From Verrucomicrobiaceae bacterium UBA1938 (GTDB taxonomy: Bacteria; Verrucomicrobiota; Verrucomicrobiia; Verrucomicrobiales; Verrucomicrobiaceae), in contig DDFC01000025.1 of the NCBI GenBank assembly GCA_002336895.1, positions 238,189 through 302,188 on the forward strand: a stretch of 64,000 bases of DNA. Reading direction: 5' to 3'. A model generated the notes under the pieces. That model did no database searches, was not told where the DNA came from, and saw only the letters and a list, made by a program, of their open reading frames with translations. Positions 55,813-63,549 of the stretch are shown piece by piece (the first letter of the stretch is position 1; each line of letters begins with the position of its first letter). The position numbers were made by a program, and so were the translations under genes.

Positions 55813-56673
55813 ATGAAAACACTCGCTTGTTTCGCCTTAGGGCTGTTCAGTCTCAGCCTTGCCGCCCGCGCCCAGTCACCGGTACAGGAAGTCATCGACA
55901 ACACGCTGATCCAGCAGACGGTCACCAACACGCAGAACATCATGAGCATGCTGCAGCAGCAGCTGGATGAAGCGCAGAAGCAGACGCAGGCGCTGAATGA
56001 CCAGCTGACGCGGATGGGGAACCCGGCAGCTGTCACAGTGTCTGCAATGGCGATGATCAAGCAGGATGTGGAACAGTCCGCCCAGGCTGCGGCCAACGGA
56101 GTCAGCCGGGAGGACCGGATACGTGCCACGACAGGCGCCGAGGCGTTTGGAGACAACGCCTACGGGCTGGTCCCGGCGGTGAGCGCCACAGTCACCTTTG
56201 ATGATGGCACCACGGCGGACCGTGATCCGGCGCTGTACAAGCTGCATGGAGCGCTGATTGGAGACATCAATACACTGGCGCAAAAGTCCCAGGAAACGGA
56301 CCAGCGCATCACCGAGCTGGAACAGCAGAAGCTTCCGCTGATGGACCAGCTGAGCTCGGCGCAGGACGAGGCCACCATTTTGAAAGTACAAGCGGCGCTG
56401 AACCTGATCGACAATCAGATCGCGAGCGCGAAGGCGGACCTGACGAAGAGCAAGCTCGACTACGATGTGCTTAACGAGAAGCTGAAGCTGCAGGCCATGG
56501 TGGAGGCCCGGGCCAAAGGAGAGGAGCGCAAGCTGGAGAAGCAGCACACCGCGCAGTCCGGTGGTGCGGCGGGCGGCTCGGGCGGGGCATCATCTTCATC
56601 ATCCTCGGGTTCTTCCACGACCACCACCAGTCCGTTCAGCGGACTTGGCTGGGGCAAGACCACGACACCATAG
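55813..56673 (+). CDS. VirB5/TrbJ-like periplasmic coiled-coil protein
   Basis: The 286-residue protein has a signal peptide (MKTLACFALGLFSLSLAARA), then SPVQEVIDNTLIQQTVTNTQ and a coiled-coil start (MLQQQLDEAQKQTQALNDQL) that match the periplasmic VirB5/TrbJ type. A second coiled coil (QRITELEQQKLPLMDQL, then DLTKSKLDYDVLNEKLK) follows. The C-terminus is Gly/Ser-rich and ends WGKTTTP. Family knowledge places these at the pilus tip or in pilus assembly. The call is by pattern and neighbourhood. Confidence 0.75.
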   Translation: MKTLACFALGLFSLSLAARAQSPVQEVIDNTLIQQTVTNTQNIMSMLQQQLDEAQKQTQALNDQLTRMGNPAAVTVSAMAMIKQDVEQSAQAAANGVSREDRIRATTGAEAFGDNAYGLVPAVSATVTFDDGTTADRDPALYKLHGALIGDINTLAQKSQETDQRITELEQQKLPLMDQLSSAQDEATILKVQAALNLIDNQIASAKADLTKSKLDYDVLNEKLKLQAMVEARAKGEERKLEKQHTAQSGGAAGGSGGASSSSSSGSSTTTTSPFSGLGWGKTTTP

Positions 56674-56720
56674 TCCTGCCGCCGCGCTGCGCCATTTAGA
56701 CCTCATACCACGTCAAATTC

Positions 56721-57800
56721 ATGAACTTCACGCCATTTACGCCCATCCTTGCCGCCGGCCAGGGAATGGCCAGCGCCTTTGGTCTGATGGACACGTTTTA
56801 CAACGACCTGCAGAACACCTGCTCGGACATCTTTGACGTGCTGCAGCTTTTCACCTTCACCCTGGCTTTTCTGGGGCTGCTGATCATGGCGTACAAGGGC
56901 ATCATGGGGGGGAGTCTTGAAGGGGCTTTCGGGCAGATCGTGACCATGGGAGTGGTTCTCACCATCATGCCATTCTTTCCAGAGTGGCTGGTGGTGGATG
57001 TGCGCACGGCGCTGTCTGACGACCTGCTCCAGGAGCTGGATCTGGACCCGATCGGCCTCTTTGAAAATTTTGGGGACAGCTTTGGGGACCTCGACATCGA
57101 CACGGACGCGAGCGCGCTGGCCGGGCTCATCATCGATCCGCTTTCCATCATCGACTACATTGCCAACATCATTGCGGCGTTCTGCATGATCGTGATCGGC
57201 CTGGTGTGCTATGTGATTTTCTTCTTTGCCTACCAGGTGCAGATCATGGCGCTGTATGTGGGAGCTGCGGCGTCCCCCATTTTCTTCGGGATGTTTCTGT
57301 ATGATCAGACGCAGAAGACTGCGGTGAGCTATTTTACGGGCCTGATCGCCATCTGCTTCTGGCCGCTGGGGTGGGGGATCGGGCTCATGCTGGCGGACGC
57401 GCTGCTGACGATCGGCATTGATGTGATCACGGTGTGCTGCGCGACGCTGAACATCATTGGCTTTGGGGTTGGGGTGGAGGTGATCGCTATTTTTGTTCTG
57501 GTGGTGGCCGTGGCCATCTGGATCATGTTTGTGCTCTTTAAGGCACCGGGGCTGATCCAGGCGGCGATCACGACGGGGGCGCAGATCGGGACAGCTTTTG
57601 CCGGGCAGGCTGTGAGCGCCGCCATGGGTGGCATCAGCGCCGGAGGTGCGGTGGCCAGCTCGGTGGTCGGGATGGTTCCCGGGGTGGGGAGCACGGCATC
57701 TTCTGCGATCAGCGGCGCGACAGGTGCGGTCACCGGAGTGGGCAATCAAATAGGCGGCCTTGCCGGCGGCGGTGGCGGCGGAGGAGGAGGAGAGGAATAA
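56721..57800 (+). CDS. VirB6/TrbL-like inner-membrane channel protein
   Basis: The 359-residue protein has at least six hydrophobic stretches, among them FTFTLAFLGLLIMAY, IANIIAAFCMIVIGLVCYVI and EVIAIFVLVVAVAIWIMFVL. A soluble acidic part (SDDLLQELDLDPIG) lies near residues 100-130. The C-terminal 80 residues are Ala/Gly-rich and end in a glycine run. This is the layout of VirB6 and TrbL proteins, including a cytoplasmic or periplasmic low-complexity tail. The next gene starts two bases past its stop codon, a sign of coupling. Confidence 0.8.
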   Translation: MNFTPFTPILAAGQGMASAFGLMDTFYNDLQNTCSDIFDVLQLFTFTLAFLGLLIMAYKGIMGGSLEGAFGQIVTMGVVLTIMPFFPEWLVVDVRTALSDDLLQELDLDPIGLFENFGDSFGDLDIDTDASALAGLIIDPLSIIDYIANIIAAFCMIVIGLVCYVIFFFAYQVQIMALYVGAAASPIFFGMFLYDQTQKTAVSYFTGLIAICFWPLGWGIGLMLADALLTIGIDVITVCCATLNIIGFGVGVEVIAIFVLVVAVAIWIMFVLFKAPGLIQAAITTGAQIGTAFAGQAVSAAMGGISAGGAVASSVVGMVPGVGSTASSAISGATGAVTGVGNQIGGLAGGGGGGGGGEE

Positions 57801-57801
57801 T

Positions 57802-58416
57802 ATGAAAGGAGTCGTGGATATTTTTATTTCCAAAGAGAAGCTGGCCTTCTTCTGGTTTGCAGCGGCGTGCGCCTGCCTCGCTGTCACTGCCTGGTATGTG
57901 TATGACGTGGCCGTGACCAGCCGTGGGAGCATGCTGTATGTGCCCATCGAGGGTTCGCACATCTACCTGGACCGCAGCCTTCAGCAGCAGGATCTCGACG
58001 AGGTGGTGGACTACCATGCCCGGCTGGCCATGGAGACCTTTCTCAACCGCGGACCCAAAGGGCCGCTGACAGCAGAGCGTCTCTCCCTGCTGTTTACCGG
58101 AAACGGCATGGCCCAGGTGGTCAAGGATGTGCAGGACTCCCGATATGATTACCGCGCCCGCAGCATCCATCAGGTCATGGAGGTGGGGCAGGTGCGGGTG
58201 CAGCACTTCCCGAATGGGGATGCGGAGACGGTGGCCCAAGGCCAGATTGTGCGTGTCAGTGTGGACCCCACCAGCAAGGAGGCGATCACGCAGTCCTTTG
58301 CAGTGACTGCGCGGCTCAACTGGGAGCGCAATCAGAACCTGCGTGACAGCAGGCGCTTTCCGTTTGTCTGCAACAACATTGAATATTCCATCAGCCCCAT
58401 ATCAAGCTCCGAGTGA
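57802..58416 (+). CDS. VirB8-like protein, copy 1
   Basis: The 204-residue bitopic protein has a short cytoplasmic N-terminus (VDIFISKEKL), one membrane segment (about residues 14-36), and a periplasmic part with YVPIEGSHIYLDRSL. This fits VirB8/TraE/TrbF. The neighbouring gene product has a similar plan and starts in the same way (VDTLVIRDRT), so the two look like an ancient tandem duplication. No catalytic motif is expected. Its role would be a scaffold of the inner-membrane complex. Confidence 0.7.
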   Translation: MKGVVDIFISKEKLAFFWFAAACACLAVTAWYVYDVAVTSRGSMLYVPIEGSHIYLDRSLQQQDLDEVVDYHARLAMETFLNRGPKGPLTAERLSLLFTGNGMAQVVKDVQDSRYDYRARSIHQVMEVGQVRVQHFPNGDAETVAQGQIVRVSVDPTSKEAITQSFAVTARLNWERNQNLRDSRRFPFVCNNIEYSISPISSSE

Positions 58417-59081
58417 TGCCCCCTTCAGACAAACCAACACAGCAGGAAAAAAGGCGCGGCGCGGTTGACACGCTCGTGATCAGGGACCGCACGGCCGTCT
58501 TCTGGTTTCTGGCGGCCTGCACCGTTGGCGCCTGCTGCGCCGGGTATGTGATGCTCATGTCCGAAGTCCTGAGGCTGCGCCCGCCCTTTGTGGTCATGGA
58601 CACGGCTGGAGCCTACTACGTCCCGCCCGGGGAGCTTTACCCGAAGATGAAGCCAATGCACATCCAGCTTTGCGAGGTGCTGGCGGAAACCCTGCTGGAG
58701 CGTAATCCGGAGGGGCTTGTGCATGAAAACCGGCTCCCCAAGCTCTGCTGGGAGAATGAGAAGCACGAAACGCCTGGCATGACGGAGATCCGCAAGGAAG
58801 TGCAGAGAGAGCAGAAATATTTTCAGACGCAGAAGGGCACGCAGACGGCGGTCGTGGAAAAAACGGAGATTTCAAAGGCCAACAACACGAGGGTGGGGAC
58901 CGTCACCACGGGAGTGGTGCACAGGAGCAGTTTCTTCAGCGGCAAGGAAAAAATGGAGACATACCGCTTCAAGCTCATCGTCATCTGGCATCAAAACGCC
59001 AAGATCATGTCCAACAAAGGCTTTCCTTCTCAGGTTGAGACCTTGGTCAAACTCAGCCTGGATCCCATCAGCGAATCATGA
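58416..59081 (+). CDS. VirB8-like protein, copy 2
   Basis: The 221-residue bitopic protein has RGAVDTLVIRDRT before one membrane segment (about residues 27-48), then AYYVPPGELYPKMK and a C-terminal SFFSGKEKMETYRFKLIVIW. The order resembles copy 1 and VirB8/TraE-like proteins. A GTG at 58413 followed by ATG at 58416 overlaps the copy 1 stop. I chose the ATG. Two such proteins in a row are unusual. They might form a hetero-oligomer or be specialised for different stages. Confidence 0.68.
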   Translation: MPPSDKPTQQEKRRGAVDTLVIRDRTAVFWFLAACTVGACCAGYVMLMSEVLRLRPPFVVMDTAGAYYVPPGELYPKMKPMHIQLCEVLAETLLERNPEGLVHENRLPKLCWENEKHETPGMTEIRKEVQREQKYFQTQKGTQTAVVEKTEISKANNTRVGTVTTGVVHRSSFFSGKEKMETYRFKLIVIWHQNAKIMSNKGFPSQVETLVKLSLDPISES

Positions 59082-60052
59082 ACTTACGCCCATACAGCTG
59101 GTGCCGGCTTTTAGCAGCCTGCTTGCTCCCGGTGGTCTTCACGGCTGAGGCTCTGGCTCAGGTGCAGACTGGCCGTGAACTCGTGCGGCTTGATCCTAAA
59201 AACCTTGTGCACGACATCGCCATCAACAGCAACGTGGCGACCACGATCACCTTCCCGGAAAAGATCAACCTGCTCACGGGCTACGGGCTGGTGACTGATC
59301 CTGCCCAGGTCAATCAAATGACCGCGACAAAGGTGGGCATCGTCCACTATGAGAATGTCATTGGCGACACTCTTGTCGTGCGGCTGGTCAAGCCAGGGGA
59401 GCCCTGCCATGCCACTGTGCGCACCACGCGCAGCATTTACCTGCTGCGATTTCTTCCCTCTGAAGAGGCCAATCTGGCGGTGATCGTCTCACCGCCGGTG
59501 CAGACAAACGGAGCTGCTCAGGAGGTGACGCCGGACAAGGTGGTGGACGGCCGCATCCAGTACAATGCGGAGGAGCTGGTGGGCATGCTCAGCAAGGTGC
59601 GCAACCGCAAGGCGCTCCAGCCGCTGAATCCGGGGCTGTTCAACGGCTGGCAGGAACGCAACAACCTTGCCATGACCTCGACTCAGATGGACCAGGCCAC
59701 CACGATTTACGAGATTCACCGCAATCCCGCCAAGGACCTCATGGTCTTTCGCTGCTGGCTCACCAACAACGGGGCCAAGCCCTTTGAATTTGATCCTGCG
59801 GGGACCAAGGTGCGTGTGGGCAACCGCAGCTATGACTGCCAGATGGTGGACTGTGCAGACACAGTGGCGCCCGGCCAGCGTGTGGCCATGGATGTGGTGC
59901 TCCAAGGCGGCCCCGGCGGCAGCCGGGAAGGCGTCTCCATCAATCAAGATTTCCGCATCGAACTGCCTGAACCCGGGCGGCATCCGCAGCTGCTGCCGCC
60001 GCTTTCCAGCAATGATGCCGCCGAGCTGGACGCCTCCGCCTCCGGCAAATAA
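59078..60052 (+). CDS. VirB9/TrbG-like periplasmic or outer-membrane protein
   Basis: The 324-residue protein has a signal peptide ending AEALA, then INSNVATTITFPEKINLLTG, a beta-rich pattern like the N-terminal part of VirB9/TrbG/TraK. A second part follows (about residues 215-290), with MVFRCWLTNNGAKPFEFDPA, that resembles the C-terminal beta sandwich of those proteins. It overlaps copy 2 of the VirB8-like gene by 4 bp. Its place between VirB8- and VirB10-like genes matches the virB8-B9-B10 order of T4SS operons, the best support for the call. Confidence 0.72.
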   Translation: MNLRPYSWCRLLAACLLPVVFTAEALAQVQTGRELVRLDPKNLVHDIAINSNVATTITFPEKINLLTGYGLVTDPAQVNQMTATKVGIVHYENVIGDTLVVRLVKPGEPCHATVRTTRSIYLLRFLPSEEANLAVIVSPPVQTNGAAQEVTPDKVVDGRIQYNAEELVGMLSKVRNRKALQPLNPGLFNGWQERNNLAMTSTQMDQATTIYEIHRNPAKDLMVFRCWLTNNGAKPFEFDPAGTKVRVGNRSYDCQMVDCADTVAPGQRVAMDVVLQGGPGGSREGVSINQDFRIELPEPGRHPQLLPPLSSNDAAELDASASGK

Positions 60053-60073
60053 TCTTTCACCCCAGCGCCCGTC

Positions 60074-61360
60074 ATGATGCAACAACTCCAGAAACCGGCC
60101 GTGCAGATGATGCTGCTCTTGGTGGTGGTCTCCGTCGCCGGGCTGGCTTTTTATTTCAGCAAGCAGCCCGCCGAGGCCGTGAACAAGCCGAAGGAGGTGC
60201 AAAACGCGAAGAACGCCAAAGGAGGTGCCAAGGAAAGCGCGGGCAGGCCTGCGCAGGAGTCCTCGCTGGTGGCTGAGTCCAAGACGGTGAACCTCGGTGA
60301 CAAACGCACCGCCATGATGGGCAGCGACCAGCAGGTGGAACGCTTCATCGTGCCGGCCAAAAAGCCGCCGCCTCCGAGCCTGGTCAGCTCCACATCCTCC
60401 GCCCAGCGCAAGAAAGCAGAGAAGCCGCCGCCTTTTCCAAAGCTGGTGCATGTAAGCAACACCGTCACAGAGCCTTTTGTGCCTGCCACGCCGAAGCTTT
60501 TTGCCCCGCGGGGCATTCTCATCAAGGCGGCTCTTGTCATCACGGTGGATTCGTCTTCGCTGCAGACACCGGTGCTGGCGCTCGTGACCGAGGATGTGTA
60601 CTGGAACCACCAGCTCATCGTTCCAGCCGGCACCCAGGTGCATGCGAAGGCCGGCAAGGGACGCACGCGTGACCGCATCGAAGTGCATGGCGCCTACACC
60701 TTCATCTGGGCGGATGGCCGCGAGTACACGATCAATGGCATTGCTCTTGATCATGAGCGTCTGAGCGACAACACCTACGCCATCACAGATGGCTCCGCCG
60801 GCATCAAAGGCATCATCGTGCAGAACGACCAGTATGCGCAGGTGAAAATCCTCATTGCCGAGGCGCTGCAGGGCATCATGCTCAACAACCGGCAGCAATT
60901 TCAGAGCATCTACGGACTTGTGCCGCAGAACAGCACTTCCAATGCCGCGCTGGGCGGCGGGGCGCAGGCGGCATCAGCATATTCCAAGCTCCTGACCACG
61001 CAGCTTTCTCAGGATCTTGATTTTGTCCGCGTGGCTGCAGGCACGCAGTTTTACATTTACACCACGGATGTTTTCGAGCCGGAGATGGCCAGCATAGCCG
61101 GGCTGAGGCAGAAGAGCCTGCCGGTCTCCAGCTGGCAGCTGGCTGAAGACACCTACGCAAAGGCGCAGGTGGAGAATGCCACCAGCACCCGCCGTGAAGC
61201 TGAGGCAGCGGCTGAGGCTGAGAAAAACCGCCAGCAGCAGCAGACTGCAGATCAGATCCAGCAGGTGCGTGACATCATCGCCCGGCCCCAGGACACCCCG
61301 ACACCTGCGAGCGGTGACACCACCGCCTCCACAACTTCCACTCCCAGCAGCAATCCATGA
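60074..61360 (+). CDS. VirB10/TrbI-like channel protein
   Basis: The 428-residue protein has a short N-terminus, one membrane segment (about residues 10-28, MMLLLVVVSVAGLAFYF), a Pro/Lys-rich periplasmic linker, and then the VirB10/TrbI C-terminal barrel-type part. There, LFAPRGILIKAALVITVDSS, NHQLIVPAGTQVHAKAG and FYIYTTDVF match the family pattern. VirB10 proteins span from inner to outer membrane and gate the secretion channel. It is 21 bp after the VirB9-like gene and overlaps the next gene by 4 bp. Confidence 0.78.
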   Translation: MMQQLQKPAVQMMLLLVVVSVAGLAFYFSKQPAEAVNKPKEVQNAKNAKGGAKESAGRPAQESSLVAESKTVNLGDKRTAMMGSDQQVERFIVPAKKPPPPSLVSSTSSAQRKKAEKPPPFPKLVHVSNTVTEPFVPATPKLFAPRGILIKAALVITVDSSSLQTPVLALVTEDVYWNHQLIVPAGTQVHAKAGKGRTRDRIEVHGAYTFIWADGREYTINGIALDHERLSDNTYAITDGSAGIKGIIVQNDQYAQVKILIAEALQGIMLNNRQQFQSIYGLVPQNSTSNAALGGGAQAASAYSKLLTTQLSQDLDFVRVAAGTQFYIYTTDVFEPEMASIAGLRQKSLPVSSWQLAEDTYAKAQVENATSTRREAEAAAEAEKNRQQQQTADQIQQVRDIIARPQDTPTPASGDTTASTTSTPSSNP

Positions 61361-62061
61361 ACCGCAAGCATCTCGAAGCCGGACTCCCCTGCGCCGCACT
61401 GATCCTCTGCGCACTTCTTTCGGCGTGCAGATCCAAAAGCGTCAAGCTCTCGGACGATCCTCTGGTGCGTCCGGTGGATCAGCAGGAGCTGGCGTACATC
61501 CCGACTTACAGCAAGAACGTGCTCGCCGACTGGCCCAAGGGGCGCTCCATGGATCCGCGAGATGTTTCCCGCGTGCGCCTGGGCGAGCAGGTGCACGCCT
61601 ACCACCTGGGGCGTCTTCCGAGCAAGGACCGGAGTGAGATGCATGAGGCGCACACGGTTTATCGTGTGGAGCAGCCTCCGCGCTGGGACACCCGCCTGCC
61701 TGCCACGCCAATGGACTCCAAGGGGGTGGTGCTTGGCATCATAGATCCCGCACGTAAAGACGTGCCGGACGACACCCGTGTGAAGCAGGAGCGCGAAGCA
61801 CTTGCCGCCAAGTCAGTCAGTTTGCGCAATACAATGGGCGATCTCGACAAGCTGCGCTCTGACCTGCTGAAGAAGAAAAGCGCCTTTGAGCAGGCGGAAA
61901 AGGATGTGGCGGAGATCAAGGAATACCTGGAAAAGACCATTCAGGAGCGCAACGCACTGACCACCCAGCTCAAGCAGGCGCAGACCCGCATCGAGGAGCT
62001 GGAGGAATCCGAGCGTCTTCGCATTCGCAGTTCCAACCAGGGGCTTTTCCAGAAGAAATAG
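61357..62061 (+). CDS. Coiled-coil lipoprotein of the secretion cluster
   Basis: The 234-residue protein has a lipobox LLSAC after the signal peptide, then SVKLSDDPLVRPVDQQELAY and an unfamiliar middle. A C-terminal coiled coil (from about residue 160, DLDKLRSDLLKKKSAFEQAE) ends FQKK. It may be an outer-membrane accessory lipoprotein like VirB7 or a spacer between complexes. I do not recognise the family. It overlaps the VirB10-like gene by 4 bp. Confidence 0.7.
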   Translation: MNRKHLEAGLPCAALILCALLSACRSKSVKLSDDPLVRPVDQQELAYIPTYSKNVLADWPKGRSMDPRDVSRVRLGEQVHAYHLGRLPSKDRSEMHEAHTVYRVEQPPRWDTRLPATPMDSKGVVLGIIDPARKDVPDDTRVKQEREALAAKSVSLRNTMGDLDKLRSDLLKKKSAFEQAEKDVAEIKEYLEKTIQERNALTTQLKQAQTRIEELEESERLRIRSSNQGLFQKK

Positions 62062-62071
62062 CAATCCGCGC

Positions 62072-62977
62072 ATGTCCACCACTGTTGATATCGCCCACAT
62101 CCAGGGGCTGACAGGCTTCCTCGACGAGCGCATCATCGGGCAGGGGCACGTCATACCCAGGGTGGTGCCTATTGTGCAAAACGGAGAGCTGGGGCTGAGC
62201 GATCCCGGCCGGCCCAAGGGGACGTTTCTTTTTCTTGGTCCCACAGGGGTGGGCAAGACGGAAACCACCCTCTTGCTAACCGAGTACATTTTCGGAGATG
62301 TGCAGAAGCACTGCATCCGCCTGGACATGTCTGAGTATCAAAACCAGGAGTCGTTGCAGCTGCTGCTGGGGCAGAATGAGTCCAGCCGCGGCAACATCGG
62401 CCGCTTTTATGACCGTGCGGAAGGCCGCGGCTTTCTGCTCTTTGACGAAATTGAAAAAGCCCACCCGCGTGTTCTGGACATCTTCCTGCAGGTGCTGGAT
62501 GCCGGGCGCATCACCGTGGCCAGCGGTGAGACGCTGAACCTTTGCAATTTTTACATTGTGGCGACCTCCAACATCGGAGCCGATGCACTGATGGAGCTGA
62601 AGAACAGCCCGATTGCCACGGTGGAGCGTTTCATCGAAGACCTCGCTGCGGCGGAGCTGCGCCCGGAAGTGCTGGCGCGATTCAATGTGAGGTGTGTGTT
62701 TCAGAAGCTCGGGTACGATTCTCAGAAGCGCATTGCGACCATCATGCTCAACAAGGAGCTCAAGCTCCTGCGTGCCAAAGGCTACGAGCTCAAAGCCGGC
62801 GAAGGTGTGCTGGAGATCATGGTGGCCAACGGCGTGGAGCCGCGCCTCGGTGTGCGGCGCATGCGCACCACGGTGGAGACTTTTTGCCGCGAGGCGCTGC
62901 GCAACGCCCTGCTATCAGGACAGAAAACCAACGGAACCCTCGTAGCCCAGCATGGACGCCTGGTCATCCATCCTTGA
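62072..62977 (+). CDS. Stand-alone Clp/Hsp100-type AAA+ ATPase
   Basis: The 301-residue protein is one AAA+ module of the Clp/Hsp100 D2 type. It shows GLTGFLDERIIGQGHVI, Walker A GPTGVGKTE (Gly56, Lys62, Thr63), CIRLDMSEYQNQESLQ, Walker B LLFDEIEKAHPRVLDIFLQV, sensor-1 VATSNIGADAL, and sensor-2 RLGVRRMRTTVE. There is no first ATPase domain, no zinc finger and no N-domain. Such modules normally unfold or remodel proteins. Its place in a T4SS-like operon, 10 bp after the coiled-coil lipoprotein gene, suggests a role in substrate unfolding, channel assembly or disassembly, perhaps replacing VirB11. That role is inference. Confidence 0.88.
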   Translation: MSTTVDIAHIQGLTGFLDERIIGQGHVIPRVVPIVQNGELGLSDPGRPKGTFLFLGPTGVGKTETTLLLTEYIFGDVQKHCIRLDMSEYQNQESLQLLLGQNESSRGNIGRFYDRAEGRGFLLFDEIEKAHPRVLDIFLQVLDAGRITVASGETLNLCNFYIVATSNIGADALMELKNSPIATVERFIEDLAAAELRPEVLARFNVRCVFQKLGYDSQKRIATIMLNKELKLLRAKGYELKAGEGVLEIMVANGVEPRLGVRRMRTTVETFCREALRNALLSGQKTNGTLVAQHGRLVIHP

Positions 62978-63176
62978 TTACCACCGCAGCCACCGTGCCG
63001 AGGTGCGCCGGTATGGGTTTGCCTTCTTTTTCATGGCTGCAGCCCTCTATACCGGACGCAATGCCGCTGCTGCGGCGGGCTTCCTGGCCATTCCCGTGCT
63101 TTATGCCTACAACCGCTGGGGTGAGTCCTGGCGACGCCGTGGCGAACAGATGTTCAAATCCAAGTCCAGACAATGA
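62952..63176 (+). CDS. Small membrane protein
   Basis: The 74-residue protein has a hydrophilic start (DAWSSILDYHRSHRAEVRR), two hydrophobic stretches (YGFAFFFMAAALYTG and AAAAGFLAIPVLYAYN), and a basic end (SWRRRGEQMFKSKSRQ). It overlaps the AAA+ gene by 26 bp and the following lipoprotein gene by 4 bp, so it is embedded in the operon. The function and family are unknown. Confidence 0.6.
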   Translation: MDAWSSILDYHRSHRAEVRRYGFAFFFMAAALYTGRNAAAAAGFLAIPVLYAYNRWGESWRRRGEQMFKSKSRQ

Positions 63177-63523
63177 AGCAGCTTTTTCTCATTCTATGCG
63201 CCCTCGTGCTGGCCAGCTGCGCGACACCGCCCGCCTACCTCACGGATGGTGATGTGCTCCCCGTGGGCACTAGCGTCCACTTCTGGGTCTATCACGACAA
63301 AAACGGCTGGGTGCAGTCAAACATCCACATCACATGCCTGCCGCGAGAAATGAGCGGCAAGGAAGTGCGCCTGTGGGCTGAAGGCGTGGGCAGGCGCGAT
63401 GCGGGCAAGCTGTGGACGCACTACTACGTCGTGGCCGACCTGCCCAAGGGGCATTCGCTCGGTCCTGTCCGAGTTTCCCAAGTGCACTCATTTGGCAAGC
63501 AGCCGCTCGATGTCTCCCCCTGA
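63173..63523 (+). CDS. Small lipoprotein
   Basis: The 116-residue protein has a lipobox LASC after a short signal (MKQLFLILCALVLASCATP). A soluble part follows with TSVHFWVYHDKNGWVQSNIH and KEVRLWAEGVGRRDAGKLWT. I do not recognise it. It is the third lipoprotein in the cluster and overlaps the preceding gene by 4 bp. Confidence 0.68.
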   Translation: MKQLFLILCALVLASCATPPAYLTDGDVLPVGTSVHFWVYHDKNGWVQSNIHITCLPREMSGKEVRLWAEGVGRRDAGKLWTHYYVVADLPKGHSLGPVRVSQVHSFGKQPLDVSP

Positions 63524-63549
63524 ATTTAATCCTCCATACCACAACTCTT

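Noticed and set aside
56703..60898. Minus-strand frames of 419 and 469 residues across the secretion cluster
   Set aside because: They are shadows of the plus-strand VirB6-, VirB9- and VirB10-like genes, with His/Arg-rich unstructured sequences.
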